Below are positions 17,402 through 25,401 of a stretch of 64,000 bases of DNA, one piece after another; position 1 is the first letter of the stretch; each line of letters opens with the position of its first letter. The notes under the pieces were generated by a model that was given only the letters and a program-made list of their open reading frames with translations, was not told the origin of the DNA and searched no databases. Source of the DNA: Terrimonas_A sp040509495 (lineage in GTDB: Bacteria; Bacteroidota; Bacteroidia; Chitinophagales; Chitinophagaceae); contig JBEVKW010000350.1 of the NCBI GenBank assembly GCA_040509495.1, positions 33,378 to 97,377 of the forward strand. The letters are read 5' to 3'. A program made the position numbers and the translations under genes.

Positions 17402-17857
17402 ATGAAATCTATCGTTCTAAAGCGCGGTCTGGAATATACCCACGTCATCAATCCTTCCTCAAATCCCGCTGAGTATAAAGCTCTGACGTTTCTTCGCGGG
17501 CAGCCCGTTAATGTTGAAGACAAGGTGGCCGATGCTCTCTACCGTGAAACGGTAATTGTTACCGTCGATGGCAAAAAGGAGCATATGCGCCGTTTCAGCA
17601 AGCCGGCTGCCGCCATTGAAGTGCAAGTGGAAGAAGAAAACATCATGGATGCGGAAGATGAGGAAATCGACGCCATTACCGCCGTTAAGGGCTTCGACCC
17701 TAACGAGGATAAGGAGCCTCGCATTCGTGAGGACAACGACGGGGACGGCGTTATTGATGAGGAATCCGGAGAGGAACAAGACCCTGAAGGCAAGTCCGTC
17801 CTTCCCGCTGCTATCAAACAGAAACTGGTTCGTCCGAAGGTTCAGAAAAACGCCTAA
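17402..17857 (+). CDS. hypothetical head protein with EF-hand-like calcium loop
   Basis: 151 residues. The N-terminal half (MKSIVLKRGLEYTHVI) looks like a small beta domain; the second half is acidic and disordered. DNDGDGVIDEES (about 112-123) fits a DxDxDG calcium-binding loop of the EF-hand/dockerin type. Position between the capsid and connector genes suggests a head protein (decoration or completion), but I recognise no family. Confidence 0.5.
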   Translation: MKSIVLKRGLEYTHVINPSSNPAEYKALTFLRGQPVNVEDKVADALYRETVIVTVDGKKEHMRRFSKPAAAIEVQVEEENIMDAEDEEIDAITAVKGFDPNEDKEPRIREDNDGDGVIDEESGEEQDPEGKSVLPAAIKQKLVRPKVQKNA

Positions 17858-17865
17858 CCGCAAGT

Positions 17866-17880
17866 TTGCAACTGTTGCAA
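17866..17880. repeat. dispersed palindrome copy, intergenic
   Basis: TTGCAACTGTTGCAA, ten bases before the connector gene ATG. Confidence 0.95.
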
Positions 17881-17890
17881 ATGAAACGCT

Positions 17891-18526
17891 ATGAGAACAC
17901 AAGTTTTGACGGCACCTTCGGATGCTGACTTTGAAACTTTCTATCCTCTAGCGCAAATAAAAGCTGACTTAGTTATCGCCAGCGATAAGCATAACGAACG
18001 ACTGAAAAGGCTTTTAAGGGCGGCTGTTCGGGTTTCTGGACAAGCCGCCCGTTGCGTTATCTTGCCAACCACGCAACGCACTTATTTCAATCCTCCCGTT
18101 TACAAAAACGATTGCTTTGGATTAACTGCTAGGTGGATTGACCGGGATAGAACGATAAACGGATTAGTGGTTCAAGGACCGCTGATTTCCATAACGTCAA
18201 TACTGGACGGAAGCGATACGGTCAACCCGTCCTTGTATGAGGATCAAAGCGATAACTCTGCTAAAGGGACTGGCCGTATTGGGTGGCGCAACCCTGACGG
18301 CACTCCACTGCTTACCCGCTACGCTCGCAACCCTCTAACAGTGGAATATGTTGCGGGATTCACAGACCCTACGGATATTGCCACTATCAAACAAGCGGTT
18401 TTCGAGATTATGGCTAACTGGCATATGAATCCCGGTGAAGTGGCGGAAATGACCGTTCAGTCTGTTCCTAAATCCGCACTTACTATCCTAGCTGCTTATT
18501 GGTCTTCCCGGACTAATCGTTTATGA
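17891..18526 (+). CDS. head-tail connector (gp6/gp15-like)
   Basis: 211 residues. The N terminus (DADFETFYPLAQIKADLVI, LKRLLRAAVRVSG) has the helix pattern of the DNA-packaging connector family that docks on the portal, followed by strands with IDRDRTINGLVVQGPLISI and a C-terminal helix (DIATIKQAVFEIMANWHMNP) characteristic of the family. Coupled by ATGA overlap to the next gene. Confidence 0.7.
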   Translation: MRTQVLTAPSDADFETFYPLAQIKADLVIASDKHNERLKRLLRAAVRVSGQAARCVILPTTQRTYFNPPVYKNDCFGLTARWIDRDRTINGLVVQGPLISITSILDGSDTVNPSLYEDQSDNSAKGTGRIGWRNPDGTPLLTRYARNPLTVEYVAGFTDPTDIATIKQAVFEIMANWHMNPGEVAEMTVQSVPKSALTILAAYWSSRTNRL

Positions 18527-18996
18527 GACGTTATCGGAACAACCGTTCTTTCGGAGGACAGAGTAACCGCGTTCGGTTAGGACAGATACGCGAACCTGTT
18601 GTGTTTTTGCGCGCTAAAAAACAACCCACAGAAGACGGCTCCGACTTCATTGAACTAGTTAACAAATACCTGCAAACATTCGCTGCTGTTGATGAGGGAC
18701 GATACACGATAGATGCGGAGCAAGCGCAAAGCATGGATGCGCAAGCTCAAACAACCTTTGTTATCCGTGATGAAGGGTATGAAGTCGCTACCAATGATTT
18801 CATTGTTTGGGGTATCAAAGTTTACAAAGTGATAGGCACTCAGCGGTTGCGCGGGTTGAACCCGTTTCTGGAAATCATGACCGCTGATTACGGTCCAGTT
18901 AGTCAGGCCGCATTCGAGTTAGACCCGTCCTTGTCGATAGCCACTTCCGATGATGTAAAAGACAAAGAAGAAGTTAACCCTTTTTGGGAAGATTGA
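18523..18996 (+). CDS. head closure / head-tail adaptor protein
   Basis: 157 residues. RLGQIREPVVFLRAKKQP, then TFAAVDEGRYT, AQTTFVIRDEGYEVATNDFI and YKVIGTQRLRGLNPFLEI, follow the SPP1 gp16-like head-tail joining family (start of strand I-R-xxVxx, W/FAxV, the TFxIR strand, and a closing strand). An acidic C-terminal tail extends beyond the family core. Confidence 0.7.
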   Translation: MRRYRNNRSFGGQSNRVRLGQIREPVVFLRAKKQPTEDGSDFIELVNKYLQTFAAVDEGRYTIDAEQAQSMDAQAQTTFVIRDEGYEVATNDFIVWGIKVYKVIGTQRLRGLNPFLEIMTADYGPVSQAAFELDPSLSIATSDDVKDKEEVNPFWED

Positions 18997-18999
18997 CGT

Positions 19000-19449
19000 A
19001 TGGCGTTAGTAAGACTTATCCGCGCTGGAAATGCGTTTGCTAAAATACCGCTGACCGCGAGGAACAGGATTATTTACTGGACCCGTCGTTTCGCCAGAGA
19101 GATACAGCGCGGAATTCAGGCGGATATGCGCCAACCCAAAACTGGTTATTGGGGTAAGAAGCCTGACGGAAGAACACCGCATAGACATTCCGCCCCCGGT
19201 GAGGCTCCCGCTATTTGGAGCGGTGCCCTGTATAACGACTTGAATCCGCGTTACAGTATGGGAGGAATGCGGGCGGAAATTGCTCCTAGAGTTAAGTCAA
19301 AAAGAGGTTATTTTTATCCGGGAGCGCTTGAGACAGGAACTCCTAAGTTGGCTCCCCGTCCTTACCTGCAAAAAGGATTCATGCGCTATAGAGACCTTTA
19401 TAAGGCTAAGATCAAACAGATTCTGGCAGAAGATGCGTTAAGAAAATGA
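19000..19449 (+). CDS. neck / tail completion protein, HK97 gp10-like
   Basis: 149 residues. The signature RHSAPGEAPAIWSGALYNDL (about 63-82) and the C-terminal PRPYLQKGFMRYRDLYKAKI match the HK97 gp10-like group that sits between head closure and tail terminator genes. Rich in Arg and Lys. ATGA overlap with the next gene. Confidence 0.65.
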   Translation: MALVRLIRAGNAFAKIPLTARNRIIYWTRRFAREIQRGIQADMRQPKTGYWGKKPDGRTPHRHSAPGEAPAIWSGALYNDLNPRYSMGGMRAEIAPRVKSKRGYFYPGALETGTPKLAPRPYLQKGFMRYRDLYKAKIKQILAEDALRK

Positions 19450-20495
19450 GCACCCTACGCGCCGCATTTCAGATAGAGGAAATAGTCCTTCAACTAAGGG
19501 CTAATGCTCCGGCATTCGATAAACGCGTTATGGCTCGCTCCGCCATGAGTGCTATAACACCTTTCAACGATAATATCGATTTGCCGTATGTAGTGGTTAC
19601 AGAGACTTCAACAAGCGGCTTTCCCTACGATAAGATGACTGCCACCCAAAGAAGGGAGGCTACGATTTCGTTTATTGTTTGTGTGGATAACACAAAGCAA
19701 AAAGGTTCAATGACCGGAGCGAAGTCAATTCAGGTGATGAACTCCCTTATTCCCTGTATTGAGCAAGTGGAGAACGCTTTACTTGGCTGGAAGCCTGTGA
19801 ATATCGACCTAGCGGATACTCCATTGTTTATCGACCGGGGAATGCTGGAAGCTAATAACACTAAGCTTTGGTATGAAGTTGTTTGGACCATTCCCTATAT
19901 CGTTTATAATCCTCTTTTCCGTGGGTTAGGAAGTCAGGCGGTTGACGACGATGAAGATGATGTAACTCCCCTTACGGAAGTTGGCGTTATGTATGGCGAG
20001 GAACCCGTGAAGCTCTTCCTTGATGAATGGATTTACGGTCCGCAGACTAACCCGCCACCGCGACCCATTGAAGATATTGACGCTGATTTGGCAGCTGGCG
20101 GTATTGTTTATGTCAAGGTAGGTAATGATTACGTGATGGAGACAGACCGTCAGATTATTACCGGACATTATCAGACACGCGGTCAGGTTGTCGTCATTAT
20201 TGATGATGCTATCACATATCATCATTACAGCGGCACGGGATACGATACCGGATTCCTATTCTTGTATAGCCCTGATGGCCTTCCGGTCTATACTTACAAT
20301 GGGGAACGTATCCAAGCGCTTGATGACTATAGGGACAGACCGGGTTACGTTTATAGGGACCGGCACTGGCATAGACCTACATTGCTAAACAGCGACCCCG
20401 GTTTTGCACTGCTTTACACTTCCGCCGGAGTGCTTGTTTACACCTATAACGGGGAGCAAGTGCAAGCATTAGATGATTACATAACAACATCATGA
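19446..20495 (+). CDS. tail terminator-like protein with C-terminal repeats
   Basis: 349 residues. The first 160 residues occupy the tail-terminator position and resemble Mu gp37-type proteins (LPYVVVTETSTSGFPYD, ATISFIVCVDNTKQ), though I am not certain. The C-terminal part is Asp-rich and has two repeats, GFLFLYSPDGLPVYTYNGE and GFALLYTSAGVLVYTYNGE, each followed by xQALDDY. The repeats probably form beta hairpins. Translationally coupled on both sides by ATGA overlaps. Confidence 0.55.
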   Translation: MSTLRAAFQIEEIVLQLRANAPAFDKRVMARSAMSAITPFNDNIDLPYVVVTETSTSGFPYDKMTATQRREATISFIVCVDNTKQKGSMTGAKSIQVMNSLIPCIEQVENALLGWKPVNIDLADTPLFIDRGMLEANNTKLWYEVVWTIPYIVYNPLFRGLGSQAVDDDEDDVTPLTEVGVMYGEEPVKLFLDEWIYGPQTNPPPRPIEDIDADLAAGGIVYVKVGNDYVMETDRQIITGHYQTRGQVVVIIDDAITYHHYSGTGYDTGFLFLYSPDGLPVYTYNGERIQALDDYRDRPGYVYRDRHWHRPTLLNSDPGFALLYTSAGVLVYTYNGEQVQALDDYITTS

Positions 20496-21634
20496 GCCGC
20501 ACTCAAGGCAACGGAACCCCTCTTGACTGGCAACATCGTAGTGATGTTGTTTATATGTATCGTTTGTTTACTAAAATGATGCAATGGGGTGAAGTCGTTC
20601 AAGCCGATTATGATGCTGGAAAGGTCAGGGTTCGTTTAGGCGCGGAGCAATCATTACCCGGACAGAAGGCAGGCAGAGCTTGCACTGTCTCTCCTTGGTT
20701 GCCTGTTCCTCAATCCAGAGCGGGCGCTAACCGCAGTTGGGCAATGCCGGAGATAGGGGACCAAGTGATGATTATGTGCCCTAACGGTGAAGTGGCGCAA
20801 GGAGTTATCGGATTTCACGTTGGATGCGCTAATCATTCGCCAAATGCTGCAAAAAGTCCTGACGTTCAACGGTCCATTTGGGGTAACAATGGCAATATTT
20901 TTGATAACCTCTTTGATGACATTGATAGGGCTAAAAAGCATAGACACCAACACTTACCTTCCGGGGGACGGTATCTGGTTACGATAGGTAAAGATCATGC
21001 GTCAGGTGCCTGTATTGACGCCAGCGAAAAGCAAATCAGTCTCCGAATCGGTGAAACGTCTCTGGTTATTTATCCTGATAGAGTAGAGATTCAAGTTAAC
21101 GGCCAATCGACTCAGTTTCAGCTGACCGCAGAGTCAATAACAGCTATCGTTGCCGCTACGTCGAAATACGTTCAGACCGGCGGAGGAATTGATATGTCTG
21201 TAGGCGAATCCGGACAGGTAAGCATTACAGCGGAGCAAGTGCTAGCCAGAGTGGAATCCACCGTTCAAAACATAATGAGCGGTTCCATCATTCAGGAACT
21301 GGTTGAACAGAAAGTAAAAGCCGTCCTTGAAGCCAATGGCCTTACTTTGCAGGCGGAGAAGGCGAGCGTTAATGTGGAATCCGCTGGCAATGTTGCTTTG
21401 AATGCCAACGGTTCAAGCTTTAAGCTTACGGCTGGCGATATTTCCGGAACAGCTACTTCGGTAAAGTGGAGTCAGGGACCCTCGCCAGCGCCAGCTTACA
21501 GCGGAGGACAGACCATGACTGGAAATGTTATTGAGTTCTTTCCTATTTACGAAATACCGGTTAGACCTACTCCTGAATTGGGAGGAAATCCTTACACTCC
21601 TGATGTGTCAAAATCCATAACTTCAGACGGATAA
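20492..21634 (+). CDS. baseplate spike protein (gpV / Mu gp45-like)
   Basis: 380 residues. The OB-fold start WGEVVQADYDAGKVRVRLG with WLPVPQSRAGANRSWAMPEIG and GDQVMIMCPNGE (about 30-95) matches baseplate assembly protein V, the central spike that punctures the outer membrane. Downstream is a long repetitive beta region with periodic Val/Ala (ITAEQVLARVESTVQNIMSG), consistent with a trimeric beta-helix stem. Confidence 0.8.
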   Translation: MSRTQGNGTPLDWQHRSDVVYMYRLFTKMMQWGEVVQADYDAGKVRVRLGAEQSLPGQKAGRACTVSPWLPVPQSRAGANRSWAMPEIGDQVMIMCPNGEVAQGVIGFHVGCANHSPNAAKSPDVQRSIWGNNGNIFDNLFDDIDRAKKHRHQHLPSGGRYLVTIGKDHASGACIDASEKQISLRIGETSLVIYPDRVEIQVNGQSTQFQLTAESITAIVAATSKYVQTGGGIDMSVGESGQVSITAEQVLARVESTVQNIMSGSIIQELVEQKVKAVLEANGLTLQAEKASVNVESAGNVALNANGSSFKLTAGDISGTATSVKWSQGPSPAPAYSGGQTMTGNVIEFFPIYEIPVRPTPELGGNPYTPDVSKSITSDG

Positions 21635-21635
21635 C

Positions 21636-22040
21636 ATGGCAGAAGAAGTTACATCAATTTACGATAATCCTTATACCTTGATGAGTCGTGAGACTGGCAA
21701 GGACATAACGGAATTCAATCATTTGCTTCAATCGGTCGTCGATATTCTGACAACCCCCATAGGCAGCCGCATTGATGCACCGGAATATGGAGCCAACATT
21801 TTTGAGCTATTCGATAGGCCAATGGGACCGCAATGGATAGCGCTCGCCAACTATTATGCGGTTATCGCTTTGGACCGCTGGGAACCTCGTTTGAAGATAC
21901 TGAAAATTCAATACAAGATGGTCAATTCCAAAGCCGGACGAATCGTTATTGATTTGTGGGGAGCCTATCTTTTAGGAGGAAGGGCGCTGAAATTTCAGGA
22001 CGTGGAACTGGACTTCAAAAAGACGTATTTCACTAAGTAA
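21636..22040 (+). CDS. baseplate wedge protein (gpW / gp25 family)
   Basis: 134 residues. DITEFNHLLQSVVDILTTPIGSRIDAPEYG is cut here to its key parts: the SVVDILTTPIGSR core (about 31-43) and PEYGANIFELFDRP are the GPW_gp25 signature, followed by IALDRWEPRLKIL. Connects spike hub and wedges. It starts one base after the spike gene stop and is followed by gpJ as in P2/Mu. Confidence 0.85.
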   Translation: MAEEVTSIYDNPYTLMSRETGKDITEFNHLLQSVVDILTTPIGSRIDAPEYGANIFELFDRPMGPQWIALANYYAVIALDRWEPRLKILKIQYKMVNSKAGRIVIDLWGAYLLGGRALKFQDVELDFKKTYFTK

Positions 22041-22044
22041 TATT

Positions 22045-22059
22045 TCGCAACTGTTGCAA
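22045..22059. repeat. dispersed palindrome copy, intergenic
   Basis: TCGCAACTGTTGCAA, filling the 24-base gap between the W and J genes, five bases before the ATG. Confidence 0.95.
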
Positions 22060-22064
22060 ATTCT

Positions 22065-23276
22065 ATGTCGCTAAATCTATCATCTTTGCCCACGCCAACG
22101 GTCATCGAAGAACCCTCCTTGGAAGCGCTAGTGGATAGGGATATTGCCAAGTTTCAGGAACTTGATCCTACTTATGCCTATTTTCTTCCAAGCGACCCGG
22201 TTGTTAAAGTTGTTCGTCATGGTTCATGGCGTGATTTTATCCTCCGTCATTACATCAATGATGTGGCTAGAAGCTCCCGTTTGATTGCATTCGCTACAGG
22301 CGGAATGCTTGATCATTTAGCCGCCAATGAAGGCATTACCCGGATGCTCGTTGATGAAGGTAATACTGAAACCAATCCACCTATTCCGGAAACTTACGAA
22401 TCTGACGAACGGCTAAGGCAGCGCATTATCGACATAAAAGCGGGTCGCAACGGGGCAGGCAGCGTCCCTTACTATCGCTATCATGCGATGACCGCAGACC
22501 CTCGCGTCAAAGACGTTAACGTTTTCAGCCCTGACTTTCCGGATGGCTATAACATGGGCGGTAGAGTATCCGTATGTGTGCTTTCTTATGAGTCTAACGG
22601 AGTTCCGTCCGTGGATTTGTTGGAGAGGGTTAATTTCGCGCTCAAACAGCCGCAAGTCAAAGTGGTCAGCGACCTTATTCAGGTTGAAGCGGCTAGGCCG
22701 GTCTTTGTAGTCATCAAAGCCAAAATCGTCCTTAACCAGACAACTCCGATTGATGTCTATCAAGCTTTGTCGGAAAAGTTTACTGCCGCATTTGCCGAAC
22801 AGGTTAAGCTAGGTCAGGATATTACTATTGCTTGGATTATCAAAAATCTGTCGATTGATGGCGTGCATGACGTGGTTATTCAGGAGCCTACCGCCAGCAT
22901 CAAAATTGACCCTTCGCAATTTCCCTATTTGCAGAGCCTAGTCCTGACATTTGGCGGTTTCGACAAGATTAGCGATTACAACTTGTCGGACGCTGAAAGG
23001 TTCTCTATTTACGACCGTATTTATCGTTACTACTACGATTCATGCGTTCGCTATCAGCGTTCGGCTACACAAATTGCTATCGACCTTCCTAAGATTGCGG
23101 TTGAAGGCGTTATTCAGCCTACTACGGAGGGTTTTGCACGGTGGCTTGGATTGGACAACGTTATCGTGAATGCCACTACTGGAATTCTTCTTCCGGAGGA
23201 TGAAATCGCCTATCTGATTTTTGAATCAATGCAGCCCGCTTACGATGCCGCTAGAACAACCAACTCCATTAACTGA
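22065..23276 (+). CDS. baseplate J-like protein
   Basis: 403 residues. LDHLAANEGITRMLVDEG and YESDERLRQRIIDIKAGRNGAGS (cut at 20: ESDERLRQRIIDIKAG) are typical of gpJ wedge proteins, as is the following YYRYHAMTADPRVKDVNVF and VQVLSYESNG-type strand region. Position after gpW and before gpI confirms the call. The 3' end overlaps the gpI gene. Confidence 0.8.
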   Translation: MSLNLSSLPTPTVIEEPSLEALVDRDIAKFQELDPTYAYFLPSDPVVKVVRHGSWRDFILRHYINDVARSSRLIAFATGGMLDHLAANEGITRMLVDEGNTETNPPIPETYESDERLRQRIIDIKAGRNGAGSVPYYRYHAMTADPRVKDVNVFSPDFPDGYNMGGRVSVCVLSYESNGVPSVDLLERVNFALKQPQVKVVSDLIQVEAARPVFVVIKAKIVLNQTTPIDVYQALSEKFTAAFAEQVKLGQDITIAWIIKNLSIDGVHDVVIQEPTASIKIDPSQFPYLQSLVLTFGGFDKISDYNLSDAERFSIYDRIYRYYYDSCVRYQRSATQIAIDLPKIAVEGVIQPTTEGFARWLGLDNVIVNATTGILLPEDEIAYLIFESMQPAYDAARTTNSIN

Positions 23277-24039
23277 TAATCTTTACAAGCTGCTGCCGGC
23301 TAACGCTACGAAGCTTGAAAGAGACTTGCTAAAACTGGTCCCCTATGACTCAGTTTTGCAGGTTATCGCATCGCAAATTGGCGCGGTTGGCGATACCGTG
23401 TTTCCGGATGACTGGAAAGTATGGGTGCTGCAAGAACTAGGTCTGCTGCCCTTGCTGGAAGCGATAGGCGATATTGATTTGGTGTTGGAAAACTCCAAAT
23501 ACATCGTTGAACATCATGGAACCGTTGCCGCAGTGGTTAGAGTTTGTAACATGCTTGGCTATCCTAACGCTGCCGTGTGGGAACACGAATGGCCTACAAC
23601 CCAATTCGGAGAATTTCAGGTTTATTTAGGCAAACTGATAGCGTCGCAAGCCTCGCTGGAAGCTTTGGAGAACGCTGTAAAGGCGGTTAAGCCTACAAGG
23701 TCACGCATCCGGAGATTTTATAGTTTTGAAGAACATGACGTTAGACGGCTGATGCTCAATCGTCTGAAGACACATCAAAATTGTGTCCTAAACCGTCAGA
23801 TTTTAGGACACTTTTCAGGATTTCCAAGCGTCCATAACCCTTATTTGTGGGTTTCCAGCGTGCAAGAAGACGTTAAGGAAATAAACATTTCAATCAACGG
23901 TTCCGGTTTCAACGTTTACAATTTCGACTATACTGATACAGGTAGTGTCAGCGGATTTATAACCGATAGCGGAGGCGAACCTATAACGGACGGAGACGGA
24001 GACGCTATTGAATATACTTCTTACGTCTTCCCCGAATAA
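23245..24039 (+). CDS. baseplate/tail protein I (gpI-like)
   Basis: 265 residues from ATG 23245; a TTG start at 23221 is possible. LLPANATKLERDLLKLVP, VLQELGLLPLLEAIGD and the VEHHGTVAAVVRVCNMLGY segment match gpI, which links wedges to tail fibres; the family usually has HxxGTxxAVxxAL here. The C-terminal 70 residues are beta-rich with an Asp/Gly tail (PITDGDGDAIEYT). Overlaps gpJ by 32 bases. The expected gpH-like fibre follows, but with an unusual insertion. Confidence 0.7.
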   Translation: MPLEQPTPLTDNLYKLLPANATKLERDLLKLVPYDSVLQVIASQIGAVGDTVFPDDWKVWVLQELGLLPLLEAIGDIDLVLENSKYIVEHHGTVAAVVRVCNMLGYPNAAVWEHEWPTTQFGEFQVYLGKLIASQASLEALENAVKAVKPTRSRIRRFYSFEEHDVRRLMLNRLKTHQNCVLNRQILGHFSGFPSVHNPYLWVSSVQEDVKEINISINGSGFNVYNFDYTDTGSVSGFITDSGGEPITDGDGDAIEYTSYVFPE

Positions 24040-24042
24040 GGT

Positions 24043-24057
24043 TTGCAACAGTTGCAA
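24043..24057. repeat. dispersed palindrome copy, intergenic, promoter-proximal
   Basis: TTGCAACAGTTGCAA, ending eight bases before the -35 box at 24066. Confidence 0.95.
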
Positions 24058-24065
24058 AAAGTTTC

Positions 24066-24093
24066 TTGATAGTAAAGCCATCTCCCGTATAAT
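24066..24093 (+). promoter_or_regulatory. sigma-70-like promoter inside tail module
   Basis: TTGATA (24066-24071), 16-base spacer, TATAAT (24088-24093). The ATG at 24099 is only five bases downstream of the -10, so transcription would begin at about the start codon and give a leaderless message. Confidence 0.65.
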
Positions 24094-24098
24094 TAACA

Positions 24099-25397
24099 AT
24101 GAGTATTTTCAAACCAGTCGAAGGACGGGGCATCCTCCTTCAAAAACTTCTTACCGAAGAAACTCATTTCGAGATAGGAGATAGCGCTACCCCGCTAACC
24201 AGCAACAGCACCGGGTTAGGACATCCGTTATTCCGCAAACGAGTTTTTACAAAGGGCTATGTTAAGAACTTTCTTACCATGCGCCGCGCAACCATTGGTT
24301 ACATTTCGGATGCTGGTGAAGCCGGCGCAAGACAGACTTTGCTAGCCACGCGACTGCAATACACGGCTCAAGCAAAGACAGTGCTTTACGCCGGTAATAT
24401 GTCGCTCTCCGGTAACTCGCCGTCCGACATTTCAACCGCCCTTGATGCGTTCAGTTATTACTACAATAATCTTAACTTGTTTCCTGCTTACGGTAACAAA
24501 GATCAAGATGGCGTGGGCGGACTGGATAACATGATGGATTATTTTGAACCCATCGCCAGCGGTCGTTATAGAAGCATAAGCATAAATTACGATACTCCGC
24601 AAGTAGGCGATGTTTCACCCGTCCATGTTAGCTTTTATCACTCTGGAAAAAACACGGCTGGCGACGACACTGAACCTGATGGAATTACCGCCGGAAGCGT
24701 GCAAGCGCTGGCTCTGAAAGCAGCGGCTAAAGCCAGTCCGGCACCTTGGAAAATTTGTGTTGTGCATCATCCTCCGGTCACTGGCGGGGAAGGCGCGTTG
24801 GAAGAGCTAGCGCATTTGCTTGATGGCACATGGGATTTGGTTCTTTGCGGCCACTCTCAAGTAGCAGAAGAGATAGACTGCAAAGGCAAGGTGAGGGTTT
24901 TAAACGTTAGCTCCGCCCTTACAAATGAAGGCAGCGGAGCGCTTACCGGAGCCATTGAACCCGGCATAGTTAAGCTTTGGAGCAATGATAGTGTAAACGG
25001 CTATGTCACAATTCACGCTAACGATAAATATCTGGCTTGGGACATTAGAGACATTGTCAGTAATGCAATTGTTCGTCAGTCTCATTTGAGAAAGCCTTCT
25101 GCAAAGAAAATTTTTACGTCGTCCAACAACATCCGGTTTTACATGACGGATGAAGTTACTAGCGCGATTGTCCTATCGGTTAATGTTGATCCGGTGGACC
25201 TTACCGAAGGAGCGCCTATCCGTGAATTAGGCATTTTTGCATCTTCGGAAGCGGTTGCAACTGTTGCAAGTGGAGCGACCACGATTCCCATGGATAAGAT
25301 TGCCGATTATGGACACCCTATCCTTCTTGAAGACGGGTTAGCACTTACGCATAGTTCCGCTAACTCCAAAATGATTACCCGCGTTCTTTCCCTGTAA
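24099..25397 (+). CDS. tail fibre-associated protein with inserted calcineurin-like domain
   Basis: 432 residues. Residues 1-62 and 330-432 look like a tail-fibre/collar N-terminal domain (GRGILLQKLL, GAPIRELGIFAS). Between them lies a metallophosphoesterase-like segment: YISDAGEAG (69-77), LYAGNMSLSGN (97-106, expected GDN), PAYGNKD (129-135, expected GNHD), ICVVHHPPVTGG (219-230) and LVLCGHSQ (247-254, expected GHxH). Several metal ligands are replaced, so catalysis is doubtful and a binding role likelier. VATVAS (386-391) comes from a palindrome copy. Preceded by its own promoter-like sequence. Confidence 0.6.
   Translation: MSIFKPVEGRGILLQKLLTEETHFEIGDSATPLTSNSTGLGHPLFRKRVFTKGYVKNFLTMRRATIGYISDAGEAGARQTLLATRLQYTAQAKTVLYAGNMSLSGNSPSDISTALDAFSYYYNNLNLFPAYGNKDQDGVGGLDNMMDYFEPIASGRYRSISINYDTPQVGDVSPVHVSFYHSGKNTAGDDTEPDGITAGSVQALALKAAAKASPAPWKICVVHHPPVTGGEGALEELAHLLDGTWDLVLCGHSQVAEEIDCKGKVRVLNVSSALTNEGSGALTGAIEPGIVKLWSNDSVNGYVTIHANDKYLAWDIRDIVSNAIVRQSHLRKPSAKKIFTSSNNIRFYMTDEVTSAIVLSVNVDPVDLTEGAPIRELGIFASSEAVATVASGATTIPMDKIADYGHPILLEDGLALTHSSANSKMITRVLSL
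25255..25269. repeat. dispersed palindrome copy, coding (VATVAS)
   Basis: TTGCAACTGTTGCAA, in the C-terminal part of the phosphoesterase-like fibre protein. Confidence 0.9.
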
Positions 25398-25401
25398 TTT
25401 T

